Shown: positions 8,823-16,909, counted from the stretch's first letter. The stretch is 64,000 nt of DNA from Streptomyces sp. MUM 2J (GCF_022414535.1 NZ_JADWYM010000005.1:186001-250000); one strand, 5' to 3'. Numbers and translations are program-made. Notes: generated by a model not told the origin, from the letters alone.

Positions 8823-9178
8823 CCCAACCCCCAAAGCCGCCTGCCATCGGAGCCGCACTGTCTCCCGAGCGTCCGGGCCACGCGTGAGGAGACACATTTT
8901 CGGTCACGGCGGTTGCGGCACGGTACCCAGGGACGAGAACGGTGCGAAAGCGTTGCACTCCCCCCGGCGGCGACCGGCCCCCGGCCGCCGTCCGGATCCC
9001 TCCTCCCCGTCGGGCCCGTATCGGGCCGGGCCCGGCCCGACAGGTTCGGCGGCCCCGCGGTCGCCGGCGGGCCCCGCGGCGACGGAGCAGACCTGCTCGT
9101 GACCGGTCATCGCCGGGGACGGCCCGACGGTGGGCCCGGCGGAGCCCCCTTTGCTTCGACGCGTGCCAACATAGACAC
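8823..9178. other. Intergenic region, kinase/arsR divergent promoters
   Basis: 356 nt without a convincing gene. The open frame here is only an upstream extension of the ArsR gene and has no ribosome-binding site. Near its right end, TTCGAC at 9155-9160 and GTCGAA at 9181-9186 form an inverted repeat 20 nt apart flanking the ArsR start. This is a possible autoregulatory operator (weak). Confidence 0.4.
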
Positions 9179-9553
9179 ATGTCGAACACCAAGGCGCTGC
9201 CGCTGATCGAGTCCGGGCCGGGGGACGGGGCACCGTGCTGCCCGCCGCTCACCGAGCGCCCGTTCACCGCCGACGAGGCCGAGACCGCCGCACGGATGTT
9301 CAAGGCGCTGGGAGACCCGGTCCGGCTGCGGCTGTTCTCGGCGGTCGCCTCGCACGCGGGCGGGGAGGCGTGCGTGTGCGACATCTCCGACGTGGGCGTC
9401 TCGCAGCCGACCGTCTCCCACCACCTGAAGAAGCTCAAGGAGGCCGGCCTGCTCACCTCCGAGCGGCGCGGCACCTGGGTGTACTACCGGGTCGAGCCGT
9501 CGGTGCTGGCCACCATGGGCGGACTACTGGGCGTCACGCCCTCCCCGGCCTGA
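9179..9553 (+). CDS. ArsR-family metalloregulator
   Basis: Winged-helix repressor of 124 aa. Residues about 32-112 form the HTH: LGDPVRLRLFSAV, then the recognition helix SQPTVSHHLKKLKEAG. Cys20-Cys21 and Cys65-x-Cys67 (ACVCDIS) are positioned like As(III)/heavy-metal ligands in the family. It is convergent with the aquaporin gene of the neighbouring arsenic cluster. The ATG at 9179 has no obvious ribosome-binding site and may be leaderless. Metal-responsive repression is family knowledge; the identity of the metal is inferred from context. Confidence 0.88.
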   Translation: MSNTKALPLIESGPGDGAPCCPPLTERPFTADEAETAARMFKALGDPVRLRLFSAVASHAGGEACVCDISDVGVSQPTVSHHLKKLKEAGLLTSERRGTWVYYRVEPSVLATMGGLLGVTPSPA

Positions 9554-9631
9554 TCCCGGCGCGGGCCGGCGGCCCCCGGCGCGGCGGGCCGGGAAGCGGC
9601 GCAGCACGGGCCGGGAAGCGGCCGGGTGCCT

Positions 9632-9650
9632 GCCGTCACCGGGTGACGGC
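9632..9650. terminator. Short hairpin between convergent arsR and aquaporin genes
   Basis: GCCGTCAC, CGG loop, GTGACGGC. It is flanked by a direct duplication of the sequence GGCCGGGTGCCTGCCGTCAC. Confidence 0.5.
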
Positions 9651-9663
9651 CGGGTGCCTGCCG

Positions 9664-10503
9664 TCACCCGGCTCGGCGCTCGCCGCCCGTCCGGTCCGGC
9701 GGGAAGACCAGTGCGACCAGGGCCAGGCCGAGCACACCGCCGACGACCTGCATGCCGACGAACCCGGCGACCGAGCCGGGCGCGATGCCCGCGAACGTGT
9801 CGGTGAAGGCGCGGCCGACGGTCACCGCCGGGTTCGCGAAGGACGTGGACGACGTGAACCAGTACGCGGCACCGATGTAGGAGGCGACCGCGACCGGGGC
9901 GAAGCGCAGGCGGTCGGTGCGGGCGAGGCCGAAGATCAGCATCACCAGGCCGGCCGTCGCCACCACCTCGCCCAGCAGCAGGTGCCCGGCGGAGCGGTCG
10001 TGGGCGGACCAGCGCACCAGGGGTTCGCCGAACATCGCGTCCGCGAGAACGGCCCCCATGACGCCGCCGGCCGTCTGCGCGGGGACGTAGACCGCCGCCT
10101 CCCGCAGCGTGACCCCGGCGCCTCCGCGGCGGGCGGTCCAGCACTCGGCGAGCGTCACGACGGGGTTGAAGTGTGCCCCGGAGACCGGGCCGAGGAGCAG
10201 GATGAGCACCCCGAGCCCGAAGACGGTGGCCGTGGAGTTGGCCAGCAGCTGAAGGCCGACGTCGCGGGTCAGCTCGGTCGCCTGGATGCCGGAGCCGACC
10301 ACGACCGCGACCAGGGCGGCGGTGCCGACGAGTTCGGCCGCGACGCGCGCGACCAGCGGCGGGCGCGATGCTACGGCACCCCGCGCGGCGGCCGCCGGGG
10401 CGGACTCACCCGGCACGGGGGCGGCCTGGGCGGGGACGGCCTGCGCGGGGGCGGCGGCTGCCGGGGGCGTCGGTCCGGTGGTGCTCTCGGGGGTGGCGGT
10501 CAA
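9664..10503 (-). CDS. MIP-family aquaglyceroporin, probably arsenite channel
   Basis: Membrane channel of 279 aa. It has an Ala/Pro-rich N-terminal extension of about 45 residues and six helices with the two half-helix motifs NPV (HFNPVVT) and NPA (FANPAVT). It is embedded with arsR and arsC. Aquaglyceroporins in such clusters (AqpS type) let As(III) made by ArsC leave the cell, and no ArsB or Acr3 pump is present here. The start is TTG at 10503, chosen because GAGGAG lies 7 nt upstream. It follows the ArsR gene at 10589-10903 on the same strand with an 85-nt gap. Confidence 0.87.
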   Translation of the reverse strand: MTATPESTTGPTPPAAAAPAQAVPAQAAPVPGESAPAAAARGAVASRPPLVARVAAELVGTAALVAVVVGSGIQATELTRDVGLQLLANSTATVFGLGVLILLLGPVSGAHFNPVVTLAECWTARRGGAGVTLREAAVYVPAQTAGGVMGAVLADAMFGEPLVRWSAHDRSAGHLLLGEVVATAGLVMLIFGLARTDRLRFAPVAVASYIGAAYWFTSSTSFANPAVTVGRAFTDTFAGIAPGSVAGFVGMQVVGGVLGLALVALVFPPDRTGGERRAG

Positions 10504-10588
10504 CGCGGAACTCCTCGGTGTGTCACCGGGTCGGCGGAACGACGAAACGACGGGGCGGCAGGACGGCAGGACGACGGCGCGGCCGGCA

Positions 10589-10903
10589 TCAGGGGCAGGA
10601 CCGTTTGACGTCGCTCTCGGCGGTGGCGCGCGCGGTCTCCGCGAGCGCGGCGAACCGGCCGGCGAGCGCGTCGATGACCTCCGGCCTGAGCCGGTAGTAC
10701 GTCCACCGCCCGCACGGTTCGGTCTCGACCACCCCGGCCTCGCGCAGGACCTTCAGGTGGTTGGACAGGTTGGTCTGCCGGGCACCGGTCTCCTCCACCA
10801 GATGTGTGGTGCAGAGGGTCTCCCGGGCGAGCAGGGACACGATCCGGAGCCGGAGCGGATCGGCCAGAACCCTCATCAGATCAGCATCGACTGACGTCAG
10901 CAT
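10589..10903 (-). CDS. arsR: ArsR-family repressor of the arsenic cluster
   Basis: Compact 104-aa winged-helix protein (LADPLRLRIVSLLARE, then QTNLSNHLKVLREAG as recognition helix). It has Cys31, Cys64 and Cys103 but no classical CxC box. It is divergent from arsC at 11073 and precedes the aquaporin gene, so it is the probable As(III)-responsive repressor of both. There is no Shine-Dalgarno sequence before ATG 10903, so the mRNA may be leaderless. Two 14-bp direct repeats overlap its start. Confidence 0.88.
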   Translation of the reverse strand: MLTSVDADLMRVLADPLRLRIVSLLARETLCTTHLVEETGARQTNLSNHLKVLREAGVVETEPCGRWTYYRLRPEVIDALAGRFAALAETARATAESDVKRSCP

Positions 10904-10910
10904 GGACTGA
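10881..10910. promoter_or_regulatory. Operator candidate overlapping the arsR start
   Basis: Direct repeats TCAGCATCGACTGA (10881-10894) and TCAGCATGGACTGA (10897-10910), 16 bp apart. A perfect 10-bp palindrome CTGACGTCAG (10891-10900) lies between and overlaps them. The site covers the arsR ATG and lies in the arsR-arsC divergent region. Confidence 0.5.
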
Positions 10911-11072
10911 TACTGTCACACCGCACGCCCGCCTCGCACACCGCCCACCGACAAGGCCCTCCCGGCGTACGGATTCCCGGCGGCCGGGAGCCCGACGGCC
11001 CGGGCGGTGCCCGCTCGGGAGGCGGCGCCGCCCGCCCGTGCCGCCGCGTACCGCCCAGCGAAGGAAGAACCG

Positions 11073-11495
11073 ATGCCCTCCTCCAGCCCGCTCGCCTCCG
11101 TGCTGTTCGTGTGCGTCCACAACGCCGGCCGCTCCCAGATGGCCGCGGGCTTCCTGCAGCACCTCGCGGGCGACCGGATCGAGGTCCGCTCCGCCGGATC
11201 CCTGCCCGCCGACCGGGTCAACCCCGCCGCGGTCGAGGCCATGAAGGAGGCCGGCGTCGACATCGCCGCCCAGCAGCCCAAGGTTCTGACCACCGAGGCC
11301 GTCCAGGCGTCGGACTACGTCATCACCATGGGCTGCGGCGACGCCTGCCCCGTCTTCCCGGGCAAGCGGTACCTCGACTGGGCGCTGGAGGACCCGGCGG
11401 GCAAGGGCGTCGAGGCGGTCCGCCCCATCCGCGACGAGATCAGGCGACGCGTCGAGGCCCTCGTCGCCGAGATCGACGCACAGCGGGAGGTGTGA
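11073..11495 (+). CDS. arsC: Arsenate reductase, low-MW phosphatase fold
   Basis: 140-aa cytoplasmic enzyme that reduces As(V) to As(III). The anion-binding loop is CVHNAGRS with nucleophile Cys14. Cys88 and Cys92 (GCGDACPVF) are the likely shuttle cysteines, and the LDWALEDPAG motif carries the general acid. The ATG at 11073 is preceded by AAGGAAG. It is divergently transcribed from arsR and the aquaporin gene. The As(III) product would leave through the channel encoded at 9664-10503. Confidence 0.93.
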   Translation: MPSSSPLASVLFVCVHNAGRSQMAAGFLQHLAGDRIEVRSAGSLPADRVNPAAVEAMKEAGVDIAAQQPKVLTTEAVQASDYVITMGCGDACPVFPGKRYLDWALEDPAGKGVEAVRPIRDEIRRRVEALVAEIDAQREV

Positions 11496-11853
11496 CCGGT
11501 CCGGACCCGCACCACCGCCTGCGCCGGGCCCACGCCACGCCCGGCGCACGCCGCCTGCCCCGGCACACGCCGCACCGCTGCCCGGAGCGTCAGCAGCTGC
11601 CAGCACCCCGCCCCGCGCGCCGCGCCCCCGCGCACGCCACGTTCCGGCCTGCGCCTCTCCCCCTCACCCGCCTCCTCCCTCGCACGCTGCCCCGCCCCCT
11701 CGCGGAATGCGCGGCGCCCCGCAGCCCGGTGCCGCGCGCCCCCTGTCCCCGCCCGCGTGCGCCGCACCCTCGCCACGCAGCACCGTGCTCCGGGCACGTC
11801 CGGCGCAAAGCGCCTCGCGCCCGTGGAGACCTGGGATTTCATGGCCGCCAGGA
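11496..11853. other. Intergenic, C-rich, no gene seen
   Basis: About 360 nt of strongly strand-biased low-complexity sequence, with C far exceeding G on the plus strand from about 11505 to 11790. Minus-strand frames here are Gly/Arg-only and show no coding signature. The SigK-type promoter follows at 11854. Confidence 0.4.
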
Positions 11854-11883
11854 CCAATCCGCGGCCGGACCGGGAACGGATTA
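11854..11883 (+). promoter_or_regulatory. SigK-type ECF promoter upstream of sigK
   Basis: -35 CCAATCC (11854-11860), 16-nt spacer, -10 CGGATTA (11877-11883), about 34 nt before the GTG. It matches the promoter at 14486-14515 and resembles the mycobacterial SigK consensus (CCATCC/CCGAATC). This suggests autoregulation. Confidence 0.6.
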
Positions 11884-11916
11884 CGTCCGGAGATGTCCCG
11901 ACCCCGGAGGCCCCCT

Positions 11917-12501
11917 GTGAAAGAAGCCGTGTACATCGGCGGCAACCCCTCGTCCGAACCGGATCTCCAGGAGCTGGTGGGCCGGGTGGCGCTGGGCGAC
12001 GAAGAGGCGTTCGCCTCCGTGTACGACGCCGTCGCGGGCCCCGTTCTCGGGGTGGTGCGCGCCGTGCTGCGGGACCGGGCGCAGTCGGAGGAGGTCACCC
12101 AGGAGGTGCTGGTGGAGGTCTGGCGCACCGCACCCCGCTACCGCCCCGACCGGGGGACGGCCGTCAACTGGATCCTGACGCTGGCGCACCGCCGTGCGGT
12201 GGACCGGGTGCGCTCCGTGGAGGCCGCCGCGGCGCGGGACCACCAGGCCGCGCTGCTGGCACGGACGCCCGAGTTCGACGAGGTCACCGAACAGGTCGAG
12301 GCCCGGCTGGAGCGGGAGCAGGTGCGGCGCTGTCTGCGCACACTGACCGAGATCCAGCGCCAGGCCGTCACGCTCGCCTACTACCGCGGACTGACCTACC
12401 GCCAGGTGGCCGAGGCGCTCACGCTGCCTCTGGGCACCGCCAAGACCCGGCTGCGGGACGGGCTCATCCGCCTGCGCGACTGCCTGGGGGTGACCGCGTG
12501 A
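11917..12501 (+). CDS. sigK: ECF sigma factor, SigK-like
   Basis: 194-aa ECF sigma factor. Region 2 spans about residues 15-85 (SEEVTQEVLVEVWRTAPRYR, WILTLAHRRAVDRVRS). Region 4 spans about 130-185 (LTEIQRQAVTLAYYRGLTYR, LPLGTAKTRLRDGL). The GTG at 11917 has GGAGG 7 nt upstream. It overlaps the next gene by GTGA, and that gene encodes an RskA-type anti-sigma factor. In mycobacteria SigK drives the fasciclin proteins MPT70/MPT83. A fasciclin lipoprotein gene lies 3.7 kb downstream here, so assignment to the SigK subgroup is supported by synteny. Confidence 0.85.
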   Translation: MKEAVYIGGNPSSEPDLQELVGRVALGDEEAFASVYDAVAGPVLGVVRAVLRDRAQSEEVTQEVLVEVWRTAPRYRPDRGTAVNWILTLAHRRAVDRVRSVEAAAARDHQAALLARTPEFDEVTEQVEARLEREQVRRCLRTLTEIQRQAVTLAYYRGLTYRQVAEALTLPLGTAKTRLRDGLIRLRDCLGVTA

Positions 12502-13250
12502 CGACCGCCGATCTGCACCGCATGACGGGGGCCTACGCGCTGGACGCGCTGCCCGGCGAGGAGCGCGCCACGTTCGAGCGTCACCTCGCGGCCTGCGAGC
12601 CGTGCACGCAGGAGGCCGCCGAACTGTCCGCCACCGCGGCCCGTCTGGGACTGGCCGTCACGGTGACGGCCCCGGCAGGCATGCGCGAGCAGGTGCTGCG
12701 CCGGATCACCGCCGTGCGGCAGCAGTCGCCGGGCCCGCTCACGGCGGCCCGCCCGGGACGGACCCGTCTGCGGGTCCGGCGACTGTCCCGGTGGGCGCTG
12801 GCCGCCTGCCTCGCGGCGGCCGCCGCGCTCGGCGGGACCGCGGTGTGGCAGCACCAGCGGGCCGAGGACGCGCTCCGTCAGGAACGCGCCGCGGAACGGC
12901 GGACGGACGAGATCGCCGCCGTGCTGGCCGCGCCGGACGCGCGGGCACAGGCCGCCACGCTGGACGGCGGCGCGACCGGGACGGTCGTCGTCTCCCGCAG
13001 CCGGGACGAGGCCGTGTTCGTCGTCGCGGGGATGGAGCATCCGCCCGGCGGGAAGGTCTACGAGCTGTGGTTCGACGACGGCGGCACCATGCGGCCGGCC
13101 GGGCTGATGGACCCCTCCCGCACCGACCAGGCCGTCCTGCTGCGCGGCGCCGTCGACGGTGCCTCCGGCATGGGCGTCACCCTCGAACCGGCCGGCGGCT
13201 CGGCCCGGCCCAGCTCCGAACCGATCGTCCGGCTCGCCTTCCCGGCCTGA
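12498..13250 (+). CDS. rskA: RskA-type membrane anti-sigma factor
   Basis: 250 aa. The N-terminal zinc-binding anti-sigma domain carries HLAACEPC (H-x3-C-x2-C). One transmembrane helix lies at about residues 95-115, followed by a short coiled-coil-like segment and the extracytoplasmic RskA domain (GKVYELWFDDGG, LEPAGGS). It is predicted to hold SigK inactive until regulated proteolysis. The GTG start overlaps the sigK stop, which couples translation. It matches the usual family length and order. Confidence 0.88.
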   Translation: MTTADLHRMTGAYALDALPGEERATFERHLAACEPCTQEAAELSATAARLGLAVTVTAPAGMREQVLRRITAVRQQSPGPLTAARPGRTRLRVRRLSRWALAACLAAAAALGGTAVWQHQRAEDALRQERAAERRTDEIAAVLAAPDARAQAATLDGGATGTVVVSRSRDEAVFVVAGMEHPPGGKVYELWFDDGGTMRPAGLMDPSRTDQAVLLRGAVDGASGMGVTLEPAGGSARPSSEPIVRLAFPA

Positions 13251-13344
13251 CCCGGGGCCGGGCGGTCGGACACGGAGACGCGCGGCGGGCCGCGCGGCCG
13301 CACACACCGAACCGTTCCGCGAGGTCGGACCAGGCCCGTGACCG

Positions 13345-13692
13345 TCACCGCCCCCCGGGGGGCGGGCCGTTCGGGGAACCGGGTGGCCAGGTGGCGCTCA
13401 ACGGCCGTCCGGGGCGCAGTTCGAGACGGACGACTTCCATGACCCGCCGGGTCAGGGCGGCCGCGTCGGTGGCGGGAGCGTCCGCCTCCTCCTCGCGCAG
13501 GCCGAGCACGGCCGACCCCAACCGGTCGAGCCCGCGTACCGCCTGCCGGCAGTGCGGGCAGCACCGCAGGTGCGGGTCGTCCGCCTGCTGCTCCCGGTCG
13601 TCCCAGACCCGGGACAGCAGCCGTCCGCACGGCAGTTGCTCGTCGTCGTCCTGGGGCGAGGGATCGTTCGGCGGGTCGGTGTGAGCGGTCAT
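13345..13692 (-). CDS. Small zinc-finger anti-sigma factor
   Basis: 115 aa, soluble, with a Cys-rich segment (LRCCPHCRQAV) of the zinc-binding anti-sigma type. It follows the ECF sigma gene with an ATGA overlap at 13689-13692, the normal arrangement for a cognate sigma/anti-sigma pair. The ATG at 13692 was preferred to the in-frame ATG ten codons upstream because of this coupling. It has no transmembrane helix, unlike RskA next door, so it would sense a cytoplasmic signal. Confidence 0.8.
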   Translation of the reverse strand: MTAHTDPPNDPSPQDDDEQLPCGRLLSRVWDDREQQADDPHLRCCPHCRQAVRGLDRLGSAVLGLREEEADAPATDAAALTRRVMEVVRLELRPGRPLSATWPPGSPNGPPPGGR

Positions 13693-14285
13693 CGCCAGGC
13701 CCCCAGTGCTTGTGTCAGACAACGGCGGGCGCGGAAGACACGGGCGCGGACGGCCCCCAGGCTGATGCCGACCGTGTCCGCGATGAACTCGTAGGAGCGA
13801 CCGTCCAATTCTCGCAGGACCCAGCAGGCGCGCTGCTCGGCGGACAGCAGGTCGAGGGCGTCACGCAGCTCGCGGACCGCGTCACGGGCCTCGGTGATGC
13901 GGGCCGGGGAGGCCGCGTGCTCCGCGGCCGGCAGCTCCCCCGCCAGCTCCAGCGACGCCACGGGCCTGCGGCCCCGCAGCACGTTCAGGCAGCGGTTGGT
14001 GACGATCCGGTACATCCAGGTGCCGAAGGACGACCGCCCGTGGAAGTCCGGCAGCGCCCGCCAGGCGCTGATGAAGCCGTCCTGCACCGCGTCCTCCGCC
14101 TCGGTCCGGTTGCCGAGCAGCCGGGTGGCCAGCCGGATCAGGGCCGGCGCATGACGTTGCAGGAGGGCGGCGAAGGCGTCCTCGTCCCCTTCCGCGGCCC
14201 GGACCACGAGCAGGGAGTCGTCCGTGTCCCCGGCCACGTCGCCGTCGGCCCCGGGCGGTGCGGTCTGTCTGCGGGCCCCCGCCAC
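13689..14285 (-). CDS. ECF sigma factor
   Basis: 198 aa. Region 2 is around residues 35-105 (RTEAEDAVQDGFISAWRALP, FGTWMYRIVTNRCLN). Region 4 is around 140-195 (LSAEQRACWVLRELDGRSY, ISLGAVRARVFRARRCL). It is transcribed away from the molybdopterin oxidoreductase gene. A minus-strand CCAATCC-N16-CGGACAA element lies about 137 nt upstream. Its anti-sigma partner overlaps its 3' end. The target regulon is unknown. Confidence 0.88.
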   Translation of the reverse strand: MAGARRQTAPPGADGDVAGDTDDSLLVVRAAEGDEDAFAALLQRHAPALIRLATRLLGNRTEAEDAVQDGFISAWRALPDFHGRSSFGTWMYRIVTNRCLNVLRGRRPVASLELAGELPAAEHAASPARITEARDAVRELRDALDLLSAEQRACWVLRELDGRSYEFIADTVGISLGAVRARVFRARRCLTQALGAWR

Positions 14286-14421
14286 TGGGCGGCTCCTCTC
14301 GTGCGGTCTCTCAGGCTCGGACGCCTGCGCTCCCTGTCTGTTACGGACGACTTCGCCGTAGGGTCAACGTCCGGATGCCGCCGCCGGCGACCCGACCGGG
14401 CGGAAAGGCGGCGGAAATGCC

Positions 14422-14451
14422 TTGTCCGTAGCAAAGGCGCGCGCGGATTGG
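14422..14451 (-). promoter_or_regulatory. Minus-strand SigK-type promoter candidate
   Basis: Read on the minus strand: CCAATCC (14451-14445), 16-nt spacer, CGGACAA (14428-14422). The -35 is identical to the two plus-strand elements and the -10 shares CGGA. It points toward the ECF sigma gene at 13689-14285. Confidence 0.45.
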
Positions 14452-14485
14452 TCTGAAGAACGATGTCGCCCGATCGAGCGCACGA

Positions 14486-14515
14486 CCAATCCACCGGACA
14501 TCCGGTCCCGGATTC
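14486..14515 (+). promoter_or_regulatory. SigK-type promoter of the molybdopterin oxidoreductase
   Basis: CCAATCC (14486-14492), 16 nt, CGGATTC (14509-14515). The -10 ends 5 nt before GTG 14521, so the transcript would start at or near the start codon (leaderless). The -35 forms an inverted pair with 14445-14451, giving back-to-back divergent promoters. Confidence 0.6.
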
Positions 14516-14520
14516 CCCAC

Positions 14521-16185
14521 GTGACCGACGAGGCGAAGAGAACGCGCGATTCCCGTGACCGGCCCCGGGCGGCGGCGGGCGCGCTCGCGGGTGCCGTGGC
14601 GGGCTTCGCCGCGCTCACCACGGCCGAGTTGGCGTCGGTGGCGGTCCGTCCCCAGGCGGGTCCCGTGGTGGCGGTGGGCGGGGCGGTCATCGACCGCACA
14701 CCGGCCGCCGTGAAGGAATGGGCGATCCGGAATTTCGGCACCGACGACAAACTCGTCCTGCGCATCGGAATTCTCATCGCACTGGCGCTGTGCGCGGCGT
14801 TTCTGGGAATGGCCGCGCCGCGGTTCCCGCGCGCCGCCGCGGCCGGTGTCGTCGCGTTCGGCGCGGTGGGGGCTGCGGCGGCCCTCGGCCGGCCCGCGGC
14901 CGACAGCCCCCTGGACGCCCTGCCCTCCCTGGTCGGGGGGATCAGCGGGGCCGCGGTGGTCCTGCTCCTCGCGGGCCGCCTGGCGACCCGTGCCCCGGCG
15001 GACGGCGCACCGGAAGGAGCGGAGGTCACTGCGGGCACGGAGGTCGCTGCGGGCACGGAGAGTTCGGACAGTGGGCCGCCGGAGGCGCGCACCGGCTGGG
15101 ACCGGCGCGGCTTCGTGCTCGCCACGTCCGCCGTCGCCGCCGTGTCGGCCGGCGCCGGAGCGCTGGGCCGGGTGCTGAACACGGCGAGCGGCAGCGGCGC
15201 GGTCGCCTCCCGCGACCGGCTCGCCCTGCCGGCGCCCGCCTCGCCCGCACCCCCGGTTCCCCCGGGCACCGCGCTGCGAGTCCCCGGGGTCACCCCCTTC
15301 ATCACCCCGAACGCGTCCTTCTACCGTGTCGACACCGCCCTGGTCGTACCGAAGGTCGATGTCGCGACCTGGCGGCTGCGCCTCCGCGGCGAGGGCGTCC
15401 GGCGTCCGGTCACGCTGTCCTTCGACGACCTGCTCCGGCGCGATGCGGTGGAGCGCGACATCACGCTGACCTGCGTCTCCAACGAGGTCGGCGGCCCGTA
15501 CGCCGGCAACGCCCGCTGGCTGGGCGTCCCCCTGAGGGAGTTGCTGGCCGAGTGCGGTGTCGAGCCGCCCTCGCGCGGTGGCCCGGCCGACCAGCTGGTG
15601 GCCCGCTCCGTGGACGGCATGACCATCGGCACCCCGGTGGAGGACGTGATGGACGGCCGCGACGCCCTTCTCGCGTTCGGGATGAACGGCGAACCGCTGC
15701 CGTTCGCGCACGGCTTCCCCGTCCGCATGGTCGTGCCCGGCCTCTACGGCTACGTCTCCGCCTGCAAGTGGATCAAGGACATCGAGCTGACCACGTTCGA
15801 CTCGTACGACCCCTACTGGGCCGAGCGGGGCTGGGCCCGCCGCGCCCCGATCAGGACGCAGTCGCGCATCGACACCCCCAAGCCCTTCGCCCGCCCGGCG
15901 GCCGGCACGGTCATGGTCGCCGGGGTCGCCTGGGCCCAGCACCGCGGCATCGACCGGGTGGAGGTCCGCGTCGACGACGGGCCCTGGCGGACCGCCCGGC
16001 TCGCGTCCGAGGACAGCCGCGACACCTGGCGCCAGTGGTCCGTCCCCTGGCAGGCCACCCGGGGCAGCCACACGCTCACCGTGCGCGCGACCGACCGTAC
16101 CGGCCGGGTGCAGACCGACAGACGCACCCGGCCCCGACCCGACGGCGCCGCCGGACGGCACTCCGTGGTCGTGACCGTCGACTGA
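14521..16185 (+). CDS. Membrane-anchored molybdopterin-dependent oxidoreductase (sulfite oxidase fold)
   Basis: 554 aa. About four hydrophobic segments occupy the first 160 residues, then an Arg-containing membrane-anchor segment near 200. The molybdopterin-binding domain follows at about 260-440 (DITLTCVSNEVGGPYAGNARWLG with the Mo-ligand Cys, then GYVSACKWI). A C-terminal Mo-co dimerisation domain ends the protein (VEVRVDDGPW, QWSVPWQA). The substrate is unknown; the family acts on sulfoxides, sulfite or similar small molecules outside the membrane. The GTG at 14521 was chosen because the ECF promoter places the transcript start there. Confidence 0.88.
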   Translation: MTDEAKRTRDSRDRPRAAAGALAGAVAGFAALTTAELASVAVRPQAGPVVAVGGAVIDRTPAAVKEWAIRNFGTDDKLVLRIGILIALALCAAFLGMAAPRFPRAAAAGVVAFGAVGAAAALGRPAADSPLDALPSLVGGISGAAVVLLLAGRLATRAPADGAPEGAEVTAGTEVAAGTESSDSGPPEARTGWDRRGFVLATSAVAAVSAGAGALGRVLNTASGSGAVASRDRLALPAPASPAPPVPPGTALRVPGVTPFITPNASFYRVDTALVVPKVDVATWRLRLRGEGVRRPVTLSFDDLLRRDAVERDITLTCVSNEVGGPYAGNARWLGVPLRELLAECGVEPPSRGGPADQLVARSVDGMTIGTPVEDVMDGRDALLAFGMNGEPLPFAHGFPVRMVVPGLYGYVSACKWIKDIELTTFDSYDPYWAERGWARRAPIRTQSRIDTPKPFARPAAGTVMVAGVAWAQHRGIDRVEVRVDDGPWRTARLASEDSRDTWRQWSVPWQATRGSHTLTVRATDRTGRVQTDRRTRPRPDGAAGRHSVVVTVD

Positions 16186-16252
16186 ACCCCGAGCCACCTT
16201 CCCCGTCCGAGCGAGTGCAGCCCCCGGCTGCCGTCATCACAGGAGAGAGATC

Positions 16253-16909
16253 ATGAACACCCGTATCCGCCGTACCGCCGTCGCCCTGGCCGCCGCGGCC
16301 GTCCTGCCGCTCGCCCTCACCGCCTGCTCCGACGGCGGCAGCGACTCCGCCGCCTCCGGCAGCTCGCCGAAGGCGTCCGCCTCCGCCGCCGCGGACGACG
16401 CCGCGGAAGGCGCCGGCAGCTCCTCCGGGGCCGGCACGCCGTTCGGGCCGGCCTGCTCCGCGGTGCCCACGACGGGTGCCGGCTCCTTCGACGGCATGGC
16501 CCAGGACCCGGTCGCCACCGCCGCGTCCAACAACCCGGCGCTGTCCACGCTGGTGACCGCCGTGAAGAAGGCGGGTCTGGTCGACACCCTCAACAACGCC
16601 CGGGACATCACGGTGTTCGCGCCGACCAACGACGCCTTCGCCAAGATCCCGAAGGACACCCTGGACAAGGTCCTCAACGACAAGGACCAGCTGACGAAGA
16701 TCCTCACCTACCACGTCGTCGGCCAGAAGCTCACGCCGCAGGACCTGGAGAACGGCTCCTTCGAGACGCTGGAGAAGTCCAGGCTGACCACCTCCGGCTC
16801 GGGCGGGTCCTACACCGTCGACGACTCCGCCAAGGTGGTCTGCGGCAACGTCAGGACCGCCAACGCCAACGTCTACGTCATCGACTCGGTGCTGATGCCG
16901 GCCTCGTGA
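16253..16909 (+). CDS. Fasciclin (FAS1) domain lipoprotein, MPT83-like
   Basis: 218 aa. It has a lipoprotein signal with lipobox LTAC (Cys25), a Ser/Ala-rich linker to about residue 60, and one FAS1 domain from about 80 to the end (DITVFAPTNDAFAKIP, LTYHVVGQKL, VYVIDSVLMPA). It would be exported and anchored to the membrane outer face as an adhesion-like or structural protein. AGGAGAG precedes the ATG. It lies 67 nt after the molybdopterin oxidoreductase and is probably in its operon. Homologous to mycobacterial MPT70/MPT83, which are SigK targets. Confidence 0.92.
   Translation: MNTRIRRTAVALAAAAVLPLALTACSDGGSDSAASGSSPKASASAAADDAAEGAGSSSGAGTPFGPACSAVPTTGAGSFDGMAQDPVATAASNNPALSTLVTAVKKAGLVDTLNNARDITVFAPTNDAFAKIPKDTLDKVLNDKDQLTKILTYHVVGQKLTPQDLENGSFETLEKSRLTTSGSGGSYTVDDSAKVVCGNVRTANANVYVIDSVLMPAS

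Noticed and set aside
11590..11808. Minus-strand frame in the arsC-sigK gap
   Set aside because: Almost only Gly, Arg and Ala from C-rich sequence, no ribosome-binding site, no recognisable domain.
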